Below, in pieces: positions 1 through 11,106 of a stretch of DNA of 64,000 nucleotides (position 1 is the first letter of the stretch; the number at the start of each line of letters is the position of its first letter). This stretch comes from Hymenoscyphus infarciens (lineage: Eukaryota > Ascomycota > Leotiomycetes > Helotiales > Helotiaceae): contig LLCB01000035.1 in the NCBI GenBank assembly GCA_001414345.1, forward strand, positions 124,001-188,000, written 5' to 3'. Below the pieces are notes generated by a model. It searched no databases, was not told the DNA's origin, and saw only the letters and a list, made by a program, of their open reading frames with translations. The translations under genes were made by a program, and so were the position numbers.

Positions 1-99
1 CATCTGCACCCTTCAAGACACCATTGACAATTTGACAAATTTCCATCGCCCCAATCACAAATACAAAACCATCACTTCTTCCCAAACACTCAATCCAAT

Positions 100-602
100 A
101 TGTCTTCCAACGTTCTCGCCGATAAGGACATCAATGCCTCCGCTACAGGTGCTGCGACAAACACTGGTGGCAAGGTGGACGTGGACGTCAACAGCATGGA
201 CTACCACCGTCAGGTTCTCCAGAGCAAGCTTGATCAACAACAGTATGCGCCCGCCACGCCGCCCTACCCCGCCCCACCCCTCTTTAATCCTCAATCCGAT
301 CTCGTGATCTCGTGCTAACATTCTCTCTCCAGGGGCAAGCAATCATACATCTCTCCCTCCGACACCATCATGAGCCCTTGCACCGCCAAGCTCAGCGCGT
401 ACCGCAACAAGCAAGTTGGAAAGTAAGTGGCACATCCGCATCTCCCTCTACAAGCTCGCTCGCGTCTAACATTCAGCTCAGGGCCAAGCCAAAATCCCTC
501 TTCGCAAAGACGTCCGCAAAGAACCTCCAAGGTGGCAGCTCCAGCCTGTTCGGCAAGCAAATCCCAAATTCCAGCGAGGAGAAGACACTAGACAGCCAAT
601 GA
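100..602 (+). CDS. Spo12-like mitotic exit protein
   Basis: Three exons fit at 100-242, 333-422 and 482-602 (GT-AG introns, phases preserved), giving 117 aa. Exon 2 and the start of exon 3 carry the conserved Spo12 block: YISPSDTIMSPCTAKL, then AYRNKQVGKAKP and SLFAK. The family (yeast Spo12/Bns1, fission yeast Wis3) consists of small nuclear regulators of mitotic exit in the FEAR network, and the serine/threonine-proline sites in this block are the typical phosphorylated positions. The N-terminal 45 residues are low-complexity and not conserved in an obvious way. The start at 100 is the first ATG in frame and only 99 bases of upstream DNA are present, so the promoter lies mostly outside the window. 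Family assignment is strong; the role is inferred from the family. Confidence 0.85.
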
Positions 603-2069
603 GCTCCCTATCGTACCTTCGCATAAGACGACCTTTGTACCAACACTATAATGACCTTCTGATGTGTTTTTCCCAGTCTGCGAACTTCAGACTCGGATTG
701 ATATCATCTTCACGACCCTTTCTTCTTCACCACGACCTTTCTTCATCAAGCAGAACAAATACTTCTTCACAACACATGGCAGGGGCATATCAATAGGGAA
801 ATTCTTCTGGCGGGATTGGTTTTGATCAAAGGGAAACTTGGCTATGCACACAGGCCGTGGGAATTCTTGTTATGACTGGCATTGGGAATGGAGTTCTTTC
901 GGTAGTCTTGCTTTCTGTGGTTCTTGTTTTTGATAGGCATTCTATCGTTAGGGTCCCTTTACTTGGACATGACCAGGGAATTGATGAACTCTTATGACCG
1001 ACCTTATTACTGTTCTCTTTGAGTGATTTTTTTCGTGGTCTTGTATACATCCCAAGAAGCATTTACAGCAGCGTAGAGTAAACACAAGCGTACCGCCACA
1101 TTATTTCCACATGGGAAGCCACCACATTATGCAACCCTCTGCTCCATTTTTCTCATGCTTACAGCAAACATTCGTTGGTGAGCGCCTGTCATATTTCCTC
1201 GCATGCGACTTGGGATCAAAACCGCCTCTTAACCTTGTCAATTCCAGCCCTGCCCCCATTCTTCTCAAGGGATCTTGCTTGTCCTAGAATTTCAAGTAGA
1301 CCGCACGATAGACCTATATCTCTTCAGATGTATGCCGAAAGATACACTAACCTCTGAGAAGATTACAGAAAATAAGTCACAGCACAGAAGGAAGAATCAA
1401 ATAAGAAAGAACCCTCAATCTGAATTGTCGAAGGGCTAGTGAAAAAAAGAAGAAGGGATTACTCCTCTGGCAAGTACCCGAGAGAATTGCAGTTGGCAAA
1501 TAGAGTAGTGTAAATGCACGACGGTAAAGACGTTCGGATTCTGCCTATTTTTCCTACCTACATCTAGAAATTTTCTCGTGGAGTGACTATCGTCTGTAAC
1601 TTGTAAACATCTGGACTTTTAGGCGCGATGAAGGGGTGCTGGTATTTGAATTCTTCTGGCTGTTTCTGGGGTAACTGTGGTTAGATCATAGCTTACTCTC
1701 CCTTAATATGCTGTCTCTGGGTTACCTGTGCATTCCTAGGTTTCTTTATCTTCCCGCTAGTCTCTAGGAAATCGAGGACTGGCTCGGAAGTCGGGGACCG
1801 GGCTCGTGGTGGATATTTACCTGTTGTTGGAACTTTCTAGTACTGCTTTAGCTTTTGATGGTTCTAGAACAGCTAGGTTTATAGTTTTCAAATCTTAGAA
1901 ATTAGCTTGGATAACGCTTGAAAAGTTAGGATGAACACTAGGTGGCTGGAGTATAGACAGTGGATACTGCCACTTTGGAGAAGTGTGACTCTTTGTACCT
2001 AGGTACTTTACGAATCGCCCTAGTCTTGAGAAGAAAAGAAAGTTTAGCTGTTTCTGGGTTACCTAGGAA
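603..2069. other. Gene-free stretch downstream of the Spo12-like gene
   Basis: No ORF here shows recognisable protein character. The sequence is ordinary unique DNA with several CCTAGG/GGTACC-like palindromes between 1730 and 2070 (for example the motif TACCTAGGTAC near 1996). The left target-site copy of the AT-rich element lies at its right edge. Confidence 0.5.
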
Positions 2070-2846
2070 CAGTGTAGTTGATCGTATTATCGTAATAGTA
2101 CGTATCTAAAAACGTAATAATATTATAGTAATTTCGTAATATTAAAAGATATATCTTTTAATAACTCGTAAGCGTAAAAGCCTACTTTTTCTCAAAATAT
2201 AGCTATTTATACTTTAAAACTATATAATAATAACACTAGATATTAATTAAATAACTATAATTATTTTATAGAAATAGATATAGAATTTCGCTAGAGTTAT
2301 AACTAAATTTTTTAATTATCGATTTAGTTAATTTTTAAATATATTTTAAGAGCTAAATTTAATAAGTTTAATACTCTAGGAAATTTTAATCTATCTAATA
2401 AACTAATATTATCGTTATCGAATTAGTTTTTAGTATTATTAAAATTTAATATCTTATATAATTTACTTTTATTAATATAAACTAGATAAAAGATTATAAA
2501 GCTAATTTATAAGCTATCTATACGATTCTTTTTTTTTTCAAAATACTCTATTTAAATAGATCTACAATTCTAGCTACTTAGCTATATATTTTTTACTACG
2601 TTATACTATATAAAGCTAAAATATAAGACGTAAAATAAAGTAGAGTAGAAATCCGAGGTAAAAGCTTAAATATTCAGTCTTAGTAATACTACGATATTAT
2701 TATAATATCGATTAAAATAACAATAATATAAAAGATAATATTATTAGATATCGTAGTATATAAATAGTATAAATAGTACGTATTAAAGTAGGTTTCTAAC
2801 AATATATCGTAGTAGTATAATATTCCAAAAACTATCGACTACACTG
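2070..2846. mobile_element. Non-autonomous hAT-type element (777 bp, AT-rich)
   Basis: The two ends are inverted: the left end reads CAGTGTAGTTGATCG and the complement of the right end reads CAGTGTAGTCGATAG (13 of 15 identical). Each end is directly flanked by the same 8-bp word CCTAGGAA (2062-2069 and 2847-2854). An 8-bp target-site duplication and a CAGNG-type terminus are hallmarks of hAT DNA transposons. The interior is very AT-rich, has stops in all frames and encodes nothing, so this is a non-autonomous or RIP-degraded copy. Confidence 0.7.
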
Positions 2847-2854
2847 CCTAGGAA

Positions 2855-3425
2855 TAGGAGTGATTTGAAGAATTAAGCTATTCATAGATATGCCTGGGAA
2901 TAAAATAGTTTTCCAAAAGTGTGCGTATGTGTATGATCATCAGTAGGTTACGGAGTACCTAGGTACCAATAACACGAAAACTAGAAAGTCACCGCGAGAA
3001 AGTATAGCTAGATCACCCAGGAAACGCACTAATTCAGAGAGGTACTACTAGGAACCCCTCGACAGAGGCGAAAGCAATCGCAATCCGACCCCGTTCGTCT
3101 AAAATGGGCTTGGTGCAAGTGACTTAGTTGCATGCCCAGGTGAGGATGCCTACCTGAAAACCAAAAACATCGTCGCAAGAATGGAACTTTTCTCGTCAAA
3201 CAACCATCAATAAACACATATACTAGCACAACATCTCGACACAGGAGCCCTTGTCGTTCTCAAAAGTTTACTGCCAGCTGATACATTGGTTTCTTGGCCT
3301 GCATTATAATTCACGAGAAAGCGAGGTCTTCTAGCAAGATTGGTACCACTAGTACGTGTAAACTATATGTAGTTATTTTCCAGGTACGGATTCTTGTGTG
3401 ACCTTGCCTTTTTTGAGTAAAGAGG
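2855..3425. other. Gene-free stretch
   Basis: Unique sequence between the hAT-like element and the GTAAGC array. A 66-codon minus-strand ORF at 3029-3229 has no protein-like features and is treated as chance. Confidence 0.4.
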
Positions 3426-3432
3426 CTGTTAC

Positions 3433-3800
3433 CCACGAGTAAGCCACGAGTAAGCCACGAGTAAGCCACGAGTAACCCGAGAGTAATCTGTCAGTAAGCC
3501 ATTAGTAAGCCACAAGAAGTTTGGGGGCCAAAAAAGTTCCAGGTAAGCTAACGAAGGACGAGTAAGCCATCATAAAATTTGAGGCCCAAAAAGAAGTTGC
3601 GGGTAAGCCGAAAATTTAATAAGTAAGCTAACAGTAACCCACTAGGTAAGCTAACAAAATGACGTGTAAGCTACGTAGCATTTGGGGGCCAAAAAGGGCG
3701 GGTAAGCCATCCGTTAGCCTGTAACCTTCTAAAAGAAGAGTAAGCTATCAAATGCCTAGTGAGCTATCAAAAGATTTGGGGGCCAAAATGGAGTCACGAG
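3433..3800. repeat. Degenerate GTAAGC array with interspersed TTTGGGGGCCAAAA blocks
   Basis: About 13 copies of GTAAGCC or GTAAGCT, usually followed by A and often preceded by GA, recur at irregular spacing. Several decayed forms (GTAACCC, GTAATCT) are mixed in. The near-palindromic word TTTGGGGGCCAAAA or a one- or two-base variant occurs four times (about 3519, 3569, 3682, 3775). The first three units are perfect 11-mers (GAGTAAGCCAC). This looks like a decaying minisatellite; no function is evident. Confidence 0.75.
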
Positions 3801-4108
3801 AAAGCCTAGTTATCCGAACGACCCAATTGTATGGCGGAAGTAGTTGTATGAGGAGAATTTGGAAACCTCGTTACTCCTTTATTGCTCTAGAGTAACTTCC
3901 TTCCCAGTCTACTCAGGTAAAATGATGAGCGAAAAGCTCTCCAATTTCCTCACTTGAGAATCAGATTTCTACCTGTAAAGAGCAGCTTCGACGAGAGAGT
4001 GACTGCAGCAGTGAAACTTCCCGAAATGCGAAACAATGAACAAGATATTTTTAGTATTCAGCAACAAGCTCACAGCTCAGCAAAACCCCTCATCCCCAAG
4101 TTCCCTAA

Positions 4109-4140
4109 GCTCTGAGCTCTAAGCTCTAAGCTCTAAGCTC
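4109..4140. repeat. Short AGCTCTA tandem repeat at the end of the DRG2 gene
   Basis: AGCTCTGAGCTCTAAGCTCT and further AAGCTCT units run across the stop codon of the DRG2 gene and slightly alter the last residues of the protein (ending WRA). Confidence 0.6.
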
Positions 4141-5748
4141 GCCAATTGCTAACAATACTAACCACATCCTCATCAGCAACCATATGCCCCAACCCCACCC
4201 TCTGCGGCACATGCCTAGCACTAGCCCCCCAAACAAGCGCATACTTGAAAGTATCCTTCAAAGTGCGATGAATCTGATCACAAACATCCTCAATAGTACT
4301 CTTACTCCTCACAATCAACGCCTCTCCAAAGTCCGGATCCACCCCCTTCCTCTTCGTATAAATCCTAATAAGTCTCAATTCCTGCCAACACCGTTCAACC
4401 ACATCTTTAATCCCCAAATCTAGCTCGCAAGACATGACAACGGTGTGGGGTTCGCGAGCGAGCTTGTCGAGGAAATCGAGAGATACGGAATCGATTTTGT
4501 TGTAGATGTAGAGACAGCGGATATACTTCCGGTGGTCTTTCATGATTACGTCTATGAAATCGTCGACGGTTACGTTTTCGTCGCGGACGAGGACTTCGCA
4601 GTTTAGGATCTTGTAGTCGCGGAGGATGTTGTAGACCATTTTTTGATCGAGGTGTTTGGGGGGTGTTTGGAAGGTGATTTTCATTCCTCCGGCAGTTTTG
4701 GGTTTGAGGTAGATGTTTCTGTTTTGTTTATTAACTTGTTGTTTCTCATTTCCTTGCACAATGGTTGGAAAGGCGAGAGTTCTGGGGGTTGTTCCGCGAA
4801 CGATCCTTCCCTCTAGGACATTGGTTTGAAGAGATTTGAAGAATCAAGAAATTCGGTGTCTCATTCTCCCAGACCGTTTGGAATAACATCCATGATTGTC
4901 CAATGAAAATCTGGGGTAATCCAAACAGGGGCGCAAGAAGGCAAGAAGGCAAGAAAGAGAAAAAGAAAAAGAAAAGAGAATACTAACGGCGGCTCCCTAT
5001 TCAACCTAATCCCCACAGCCTCCAACTCTGCCTCCAAAAGCGTCCTCTGCTCCGCCTTTTTCGTAGCATCCAAAATCATACAAATCATATCACTAGTCTT
5101 AGCCGCACTAATAACCTGTCTACCTCTCCCCTTCCCCTCACTAGCCCCCTCAATGATACCCGGCAAATCGAGGATTTGGATCTCCGCGCCTCCATACTCG
5201 AGAACACCGGGGATAGCGGTCAATGTTGTGAAGGAGTACGCCGCAACCTCGGATTTCGTCTTGGTGATTTTGGACAGGAAGGTCGATTTTCCGACGGACG
5301 GGAACCCGACGAGAGCGATGCGTGCGTCGCCGGATTTGGAGACATCGAAGCCGGCGCCACCGCTGGAACCTGCTCCTGGACCCGGTTCGAGGAGTTGGGC
5401 TCTGTAGCGGGCGAGTTTTCTGGGTGAAGAAATGAGCTTCTGAGGCCGTATTTGATTAGAGCGACTCACCCTTTGAGGAGACCAAGATGATATTCTTGGA
5501 GAAAGTCAGCTGTGTCACGTGCTAGGAATGATAGATATCTTTTGCATACCGGTGGCCTTGTTTTCTAGTTTGAAGTCAGTATAATAAGTCTTTCTTATGA
5601 AGAATCTTGGGGTCGCCTTGTTGGCTTGTAGTACTCACTTTGGGTCCTCCGCATCTCATCTTCAATCCTGCGTCATTGTTAGTTTATTGGAGCGCACTTT
5701 CCAATATGGAAATACTCACTCCTTGATTTTCTCCGTGATGTTCACCAT
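4133..5748 (-). CDS. RBG2: DRG2/Rbg2-type ribosome-associated GTPase
   Basis: Six exons fit: 5720-5748, 5639-5667, 5550-5564, 5470-5494, 4988-5419 and 4133-4718, encoding 371 aa, the usual DRG length. The N-terminus ([10 protein letters not shown], then [20 protein letters not shown]) and the phrase AQLLEP match the DRG2 branch rather than DRG1. The P-loop GFPSVGKST is at residues about 71-78, the G3 motif DLPGIIEGA starts at about 116, and NKID follows in the C-terminal half. The end ([25 protein letters not shown]) is the C-terminal TGS domain. Known family role: an Obg-like GTPase that binds ribosomes with a DFRP-type partner (Gir2 in yeast) and supports translation under stress. Three of the first four exons are tiny (15-29 nt). 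The 269-nt last intron is long for this genome; the junction was chosen because it restores PPNIYLKPK in phase. Confidence 0.92.
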
Positions 5749-6001
5749 CTTGGCAAATCTTTAGCTCTCACGACCGGGTGTGTTTTAGATAAAATCACCA
5801 CGAATGTTCTGTTATCAAAATTTAAGCTGCTGCTGGATTTTTGAACGTCTGGGTTTGACAAAGTGGGGCAAGCAGCAGAATTATGGGGCGCGCTAAACTC
5901 ATTAAGGCGTATATTATCGCGGGGGAAATTCACTAACAATCATGATATCCTACATACAAACTCCTACCCAACGATAGCCCAACGCCAAAAGTATGAACAC
6001 C

Positions 6002-9000
6002 TCAAGCCTGAGTAGACACCTGTGTCGTAACCGGAGCTGCAAGCCCAATTTTCCTAAACAGCTCATCCATCGCCACCCACTGTCTCCCGCACTTGTCCAA
6101 GTATTTTTCCACTACACCCTTCAAGGTGCCAAATCTCACACGATTGTGTTCAGCCAATGCCAATACTCGTTCTAAAATCCCGTTAACATTGTTTCAAAGA
6201 TAGTCCAGTGAGTTGATGCTTACCCTTATCATTGCCCTTAGCAGACGTCTTAGCCTTCTCAACATCAAAGAGGGATGAAAAGTACAAAAGCTGATTGTAC
6301 ATCATCCGCTCACTGTACTCGTATCGCATCTTTCCATAACATCCATGACCGAGACCTTTTGGTCCCAAGCATCGATGCCCATAAACGCTCATCTGTCTAG
6401 TGCGATTTCCACAAGCTTGATCGTCGCAGACCAGCCAACCCTCATAGTATCTGCTAGTCTCTTTTCGGATTCGATGCTCAAGCTGCGCGACAACAGATAT
6501 GTTGTTCATGGTGTGCCCACATCGACAAGTGATGCCTGCCTGGGTACATAAATCGGGAGATTCTCCCAAACCCTCAAAGTCGAAATTTCGCTTGCAGGAT
6601 CTGCAGCGAAGCTCGAGTCTCGCAGCATCCATGAATCGTACAGAATCATCGATCTGACTTTCGAGAGAGTGGATTTCTGTCTCGTTGCTGCCGCCGGATG
6701 CATTGTTTGAAATGCTATACTTGCGCACATCAAGCCCGAGGCAATCAGCAAGCCGAACAGTGTCAGTGCCGGAAATGTTTGCACACAGACGCTCAACTGG
6801 AGGAAATATTTGTTTGTACAGATAGAACTCCACGTCTGGTTTCAAACCAGAATCCTTCTTCATAACATCTTGTGGTGTGTAGGAGCGTTTTGCAGGATGA
6901 TCAGTGGAAGACTTTCCATCGCCTGTAACGACATATGCTATCACGTCATCCTTGCGGACATTCTTTCCTCTAGACATTTCTCGTAAAGCGACTTGAACTT
7001 GAGGCATACTGTCGGCATTGGGGTAGTCTTTGGGTGATTTTCCAAGCTTGGTGTATATGGTGTATTTATGGATCGGGATTTCTTCATCGCGCATTTTCGT
7101 CGCGATCTCTCGCAGGTACTCGTGAATACGTGTGATAACAACATCCGACTCGTCACCTGAGAGGATCTCATCCAGAAGCTTGCCAGACACCTCTTTCGAC
7201 AAGTTGCAGTATTCTCGACGCTTCATGTCCAAACCCTTGACTTCCATTTTTTCAACGAATTTGCCATCGATTTGGACAAGGTTGATTGCCGCATACTTCT
7301 TCTTAGCCTGGAGTAAGATTCTTCGGAAGACGTTATCGATGTCGATTTCAAGAAGTTTGTATCGGTCGTTGACAGCCTTCTTGAATTCGTTTCCAACTTT
7401 TAGTGCACCCTCAACACTGTCAACATTCGCGTTAATCATGACGGAATCGGTATCTCCATAAATGACTTGGAGCGAATTGTTTTCGGCCAGCTCTTTCGTA
7501 CTCCTAAGAATCTCACGGCCCTTGTATGTCGTGAGAACAGCCAGAGGTCTCGCGTAAAATCTGGACTTGATATATCCCAGACAACCATACATGGAATTGG
7601 CAGTGAGCTTGAGAGCAAGTTGCTTGATATCCCAGGTTGCCAATTGCTCAGCGGTAGCTTTCTTGGCCTTCATCAATTTCTTGACTTCCTTTCTTCGGTT
7701 GACAAGGGTAGCAATGAGTTTGGGCAAGACTCCGAGATCTTGATCTTCCGGTACTTCGGGTACTCGTTCTTCGTCATCAGACTAGCAATTCATCAGTATT
7801 CTCTCTCTTTGAATATAAAAAATTAAACTTACGAGCTTTGTTCGATCCACAGTCGTGAAACAAATGTTATACTCCTGGATGATACTTGGGTACAAAGAGT
7901 TGAAATCCATGACCAAAACAAACTTGTCGTATAGTCCCTTCTCTGGCTCGAAAACAAGACCACCTTTGTATTTGTCCTTCTTTTTGACATCACCTGTTTC
8001 CTCCTCGGCATTTTCCTCATCAATTTGCTGGCGACCCTTGAATACAGCTTTGTCGGGACAAATGTATTTATTGCGGTGAAACTCGTGCAGAAGAATGTAC
8101 TCGTTACGCTCGGCTCGGGTACCGGCGAGTGTGCGTGCCCATGAATTTCCAGCCAAGTTGGTTAAAACCTTTGTGAGAGGCAAGAGCTGAACTTTCAGAG
8201 CCAATGCAGCAATATAAAATGTATCGGCTTCGCAATGGCTCACATAAGCCATCAAGCCATCTGCAGTCGTTGCCCACGACTTCAGTGCTGCCTCGTTATC
8301 GATTTCGCGGCGTTGTGTCCCAGGAAGATAGATACCACACATTTCTGTAAGACTCCACGAAGTGCATTTTGTCATCATCGATTTCCCTAAATCGTTGGCC
8401 AGGTCACACATAAGACGCCCGGAAAGCAGTGCTCGCTCGGCGAAGAAATTCCCTCCCGTCTTCAAGTTTGGCCATTGAGTACGTCTCACTCGACCTATGC
8501 GTGACCACTGGGGCGTTTTCTTGCTTTGAAGACGGTTCAATAGAATGCTAAAATCAACACCTTCGATCTGATGACCGACAAGAACATCCGGGTCAATTAC
8601 TTGAAGCTTGCCCAGGAAAAAACTGAGAATCTCTTGTTCACTCTTGACAAGTTTTACAGGCCCGCTGGTTATTCGCTTCTTGACTTCGGCTTCGAATCCA
8701 ATGGGGAAGTTCGAACCCACGGGTCGCAAAATTGTAAATGATTCGCAAGGGAGCTTTTCTGGGGATGTTGTATCGGTGAGTGAAATGTTGTGATAAATAC
8801 GGGTACTAATGGCGAGGATTTCTTGCTTGTTCTCTTTGACATTTAGTGTAGTTCTCAGAGCAATACTCATAAGAGTTAGTAGTGGCGCTTCCTCCTCGCT
8901 CAGGGGGGTAATCAGATTCGGTTTGGTGACTTGAACTTCCAATTTACACCAAGAGGCGTTGTTCAGTACGCCAAAATCTGCATCTTCGATTCGTAACCAA

Positions 9001-10596
9001 CAGGGTCCCATGATATTTTTCCAAAGAACGAATTGCTCGAATAGGGGCGTGTTGTGTCCAAACACCCGCGAAAAAGTTTGTCCGGAAAGTTGGTCAGGTT
9101 GAAGTTGTGGTTCTACCTCTGTTAGTAGGTTGAGGGAAGAAGATGTGAGGTTGACTTACTGTTATATGGGTAAAGAAGTTTAAGGTAATCACCTTCCTTG
9201 GGCACATCAGGAAGCTCAAAAGCATACTTTCTGTTACAAGGTTTAATCTTGTGCATGCCAACCCTCATTCTACCCATCATTTCATCCACTTCCTCGTAAA
9301 CGTCTTTCATGTCGACTTCCTCGGTGGTATCCTGTTTGTTCTTGTGCCGATATTCCCGAGGTAAGAAAAAGAGCTTTCGTAGAATGTTGTCGATTTTCAC
9401 AAAACAACTGACATAAGCCCCCGTTTTGTTTTGAACCTTTCCAAAGAGACACAAATTACTATTGATTTCTGTGTAATCAGTCCAAAAAAAATTGAGACTA
9501 CCATCTTCCTCAATGGCATCAGTATAATCCAATTTTCCGAAGCTCGTATTTTCTGATTGGCTGCTGTTGACCATGTTCAATTTTGACGTGACACTGGTCC
9601 AGGCAGAGGAATCAACGGAATCTCGAACTGGTGATGAACTGGCAGGTGTTGGGTACGCCTCTGTTTTTAAAATCTTTGGTACTGGACGTTTTCCGGACAT
9701 GTTGACACTTGCTGTAACAATGCCATCGGCCTGGGCAACCTCCATCATGTCATCGTCGTCCTCCTCTTCTGCCTTGACAGCAACTTGTTTTCGTTCAATC
9801 GCTTTTACTACTGGCGAGGATGGTGGAGGGTCGTCCAGAGGCATATCGTCGTCGTCCATATTCATCATAAAATCCCCATCGTTTCCTAGGTCCTGTGCCA
9901 CAGGAGAACTTGGTGCTCTACTATCAAAGGACTTCCTCTTTTTCGACACACGCTGCACGTCAACGGAAGGGGAAAGTGCTCGAGCTCTTCGCTTGTCCTG
10001 TACTTTTTTCGCTCGACTCGAATGCGTTGTAGGTCGTGGAACGTTGTCGTCTACTTCACCAAGCAGACCAGCCAGAAAGTCGTCATCCTCCTTCGTCTTG
10101 ACCGGCTATTTGAACAATTAGCTGAGAGCTTAAGGTGGCAGACTGGAAATTTGTACCTTTGCTTTTGGCTGAGCGACTACTGGACCTTTGGTAAAGTAAT
10201 TGCTAATGCCTCTATCGGTATTCTCCTTCTTGGCCTTCTCTTCTTCTCGTTTCCGTTTGGCTAGGTATATCAGCATTGTAACAATAGCTGGAGCTTCCAT
10301 GACTTACCAGCCTTGCCAGATTTCCCCTTCACTGGCAAATCTTCCTCGCTTTCTGATCCATATCCAGGCTGTCGATCCCACTCCTCGCGCCCATCGTCGG
10401 CGTAGCCTTCGCCATTGTCGTCGATAACAAAGTCGTCCTGGTTCAGTCGATCTCGAACAACCTTCTTGTATCCATCCTCGTCGACTTCCTCGTATAAATC
10501 GTCTGCCTCTTGAATCACGTAGTTGCGTTTCTGACCGGATTCTTTGAGTGCACGCAATTCGGCCAATTTTGCCCGTGCTGTTGCGGCTTTCGACAT
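6002..10596 (-). CDS. POL1: DNA polymerase alpha catalytic subunit
   Basis: Six exons fit: 10308-10596, 10157-10260, 9160-10105, 7833-9118, 6224-7781 and 6002-6171, giving 1450 aa (yeast Pol1 is 1468). Together with primase, the family starts DNA synthesis at origins and on Okazaki fragments. The N-terminus (AKLAELRALK, YADDGREEW) matches the conserved POLA1 N-terminal domain. Polymerase motif A DFNSLYPSII is near residue 851, motif B KLTANSMYG near 933 and motif C YGDTDS near 983, with the catalytic aspartates present. The C-terminal cysteine modules are intact: CRSC at about 1268, CTQAGITCRCG at about 1287, then CDDQAC at 1327, C1346 and C1356. The last exon ends after KIGLAAPVTTQVSTQA. The start is the only upstream ATG in frame. 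Confidence 0.97.
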
Positions 10597-11106
10597 TGTA
10601 AAGTATGTTTTTTGCCCTCAACAGTACATAACCAAGAGACTATTGGGTGGTGGTGGGTGGTGGTGGGTGGTGGTGGCAGAAGTTGTTATGGTGGTGGGTT
10701 GATGAGTACCAGTACTTGAAAAGGAGTTAAAGTGCTACGCGTGAAAGACTCGCGACGACGACGACGCGACTTTGTACCCCTGTTTCGCGATGGCAATAAA
10801 GTGTGACAACTCTCAATGTTCTACCCTCGACAATCAGAATATCCCCCCCCCCACAAGGTCAAGGAGCAAGAAGCAAATTGCGTCAAAGTACGAGCACAAT
10901 TATACTAATTATCTTGAAAGATATAAAGCTCGAAATTCGGAATAGCATTGTAACTGCCGCTTTTATGTGCATGGTTGACAACTGTGGCTGACATTGTGGC
11001 GAGTGCCCGAGGCTGAAGTGGACTTCAGGGTTCTAGAAAAGTTTCCAGGAATATTGTGACAGCTAAGGTAAGGCTCGACAGCAAAACAACCATCTACAGC
11101 GCCATC
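10597..11106. promoter_or_regulatory. Shared divergent promoter of POL1 and the PPR gene
   Basis: These 510 bases separate the start codons of two genes transcribed away from each other. They hold the G-rich repeat and a poly-C run near 10845; no canonical box could be assigned. Confidence 0.45.
10635..10675. repeat. GGTGGTGGGT microsatellite between POL1 and the PPR gene
   Basis: About four G-rich units of the form GGGTGGTGGT occur in the divergent intergenic region just upstream of POL1. It could be a G-quadruplex-prone promoter element, but that is inference only. Confidence 0.6.

Noticed and set aside
3433..3800. GTAAGC array as a CRISPR array
   Set aside because: Eukaryotic context, irregular spacing, very short repeats and no constant-length spacers.
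8700..8720. GTTCGAACCCA as a tRNA T-arm
   Set aside because: It lies inside the POL1 coding sequence and no cloverleaf can be built around it.
11056..11106. Upstream extension of the PPR gene
   Set aside because: The frame is open, but it begins with GTG; the first ATG is 11107, where a mitochondrial-type N-terminus starts.
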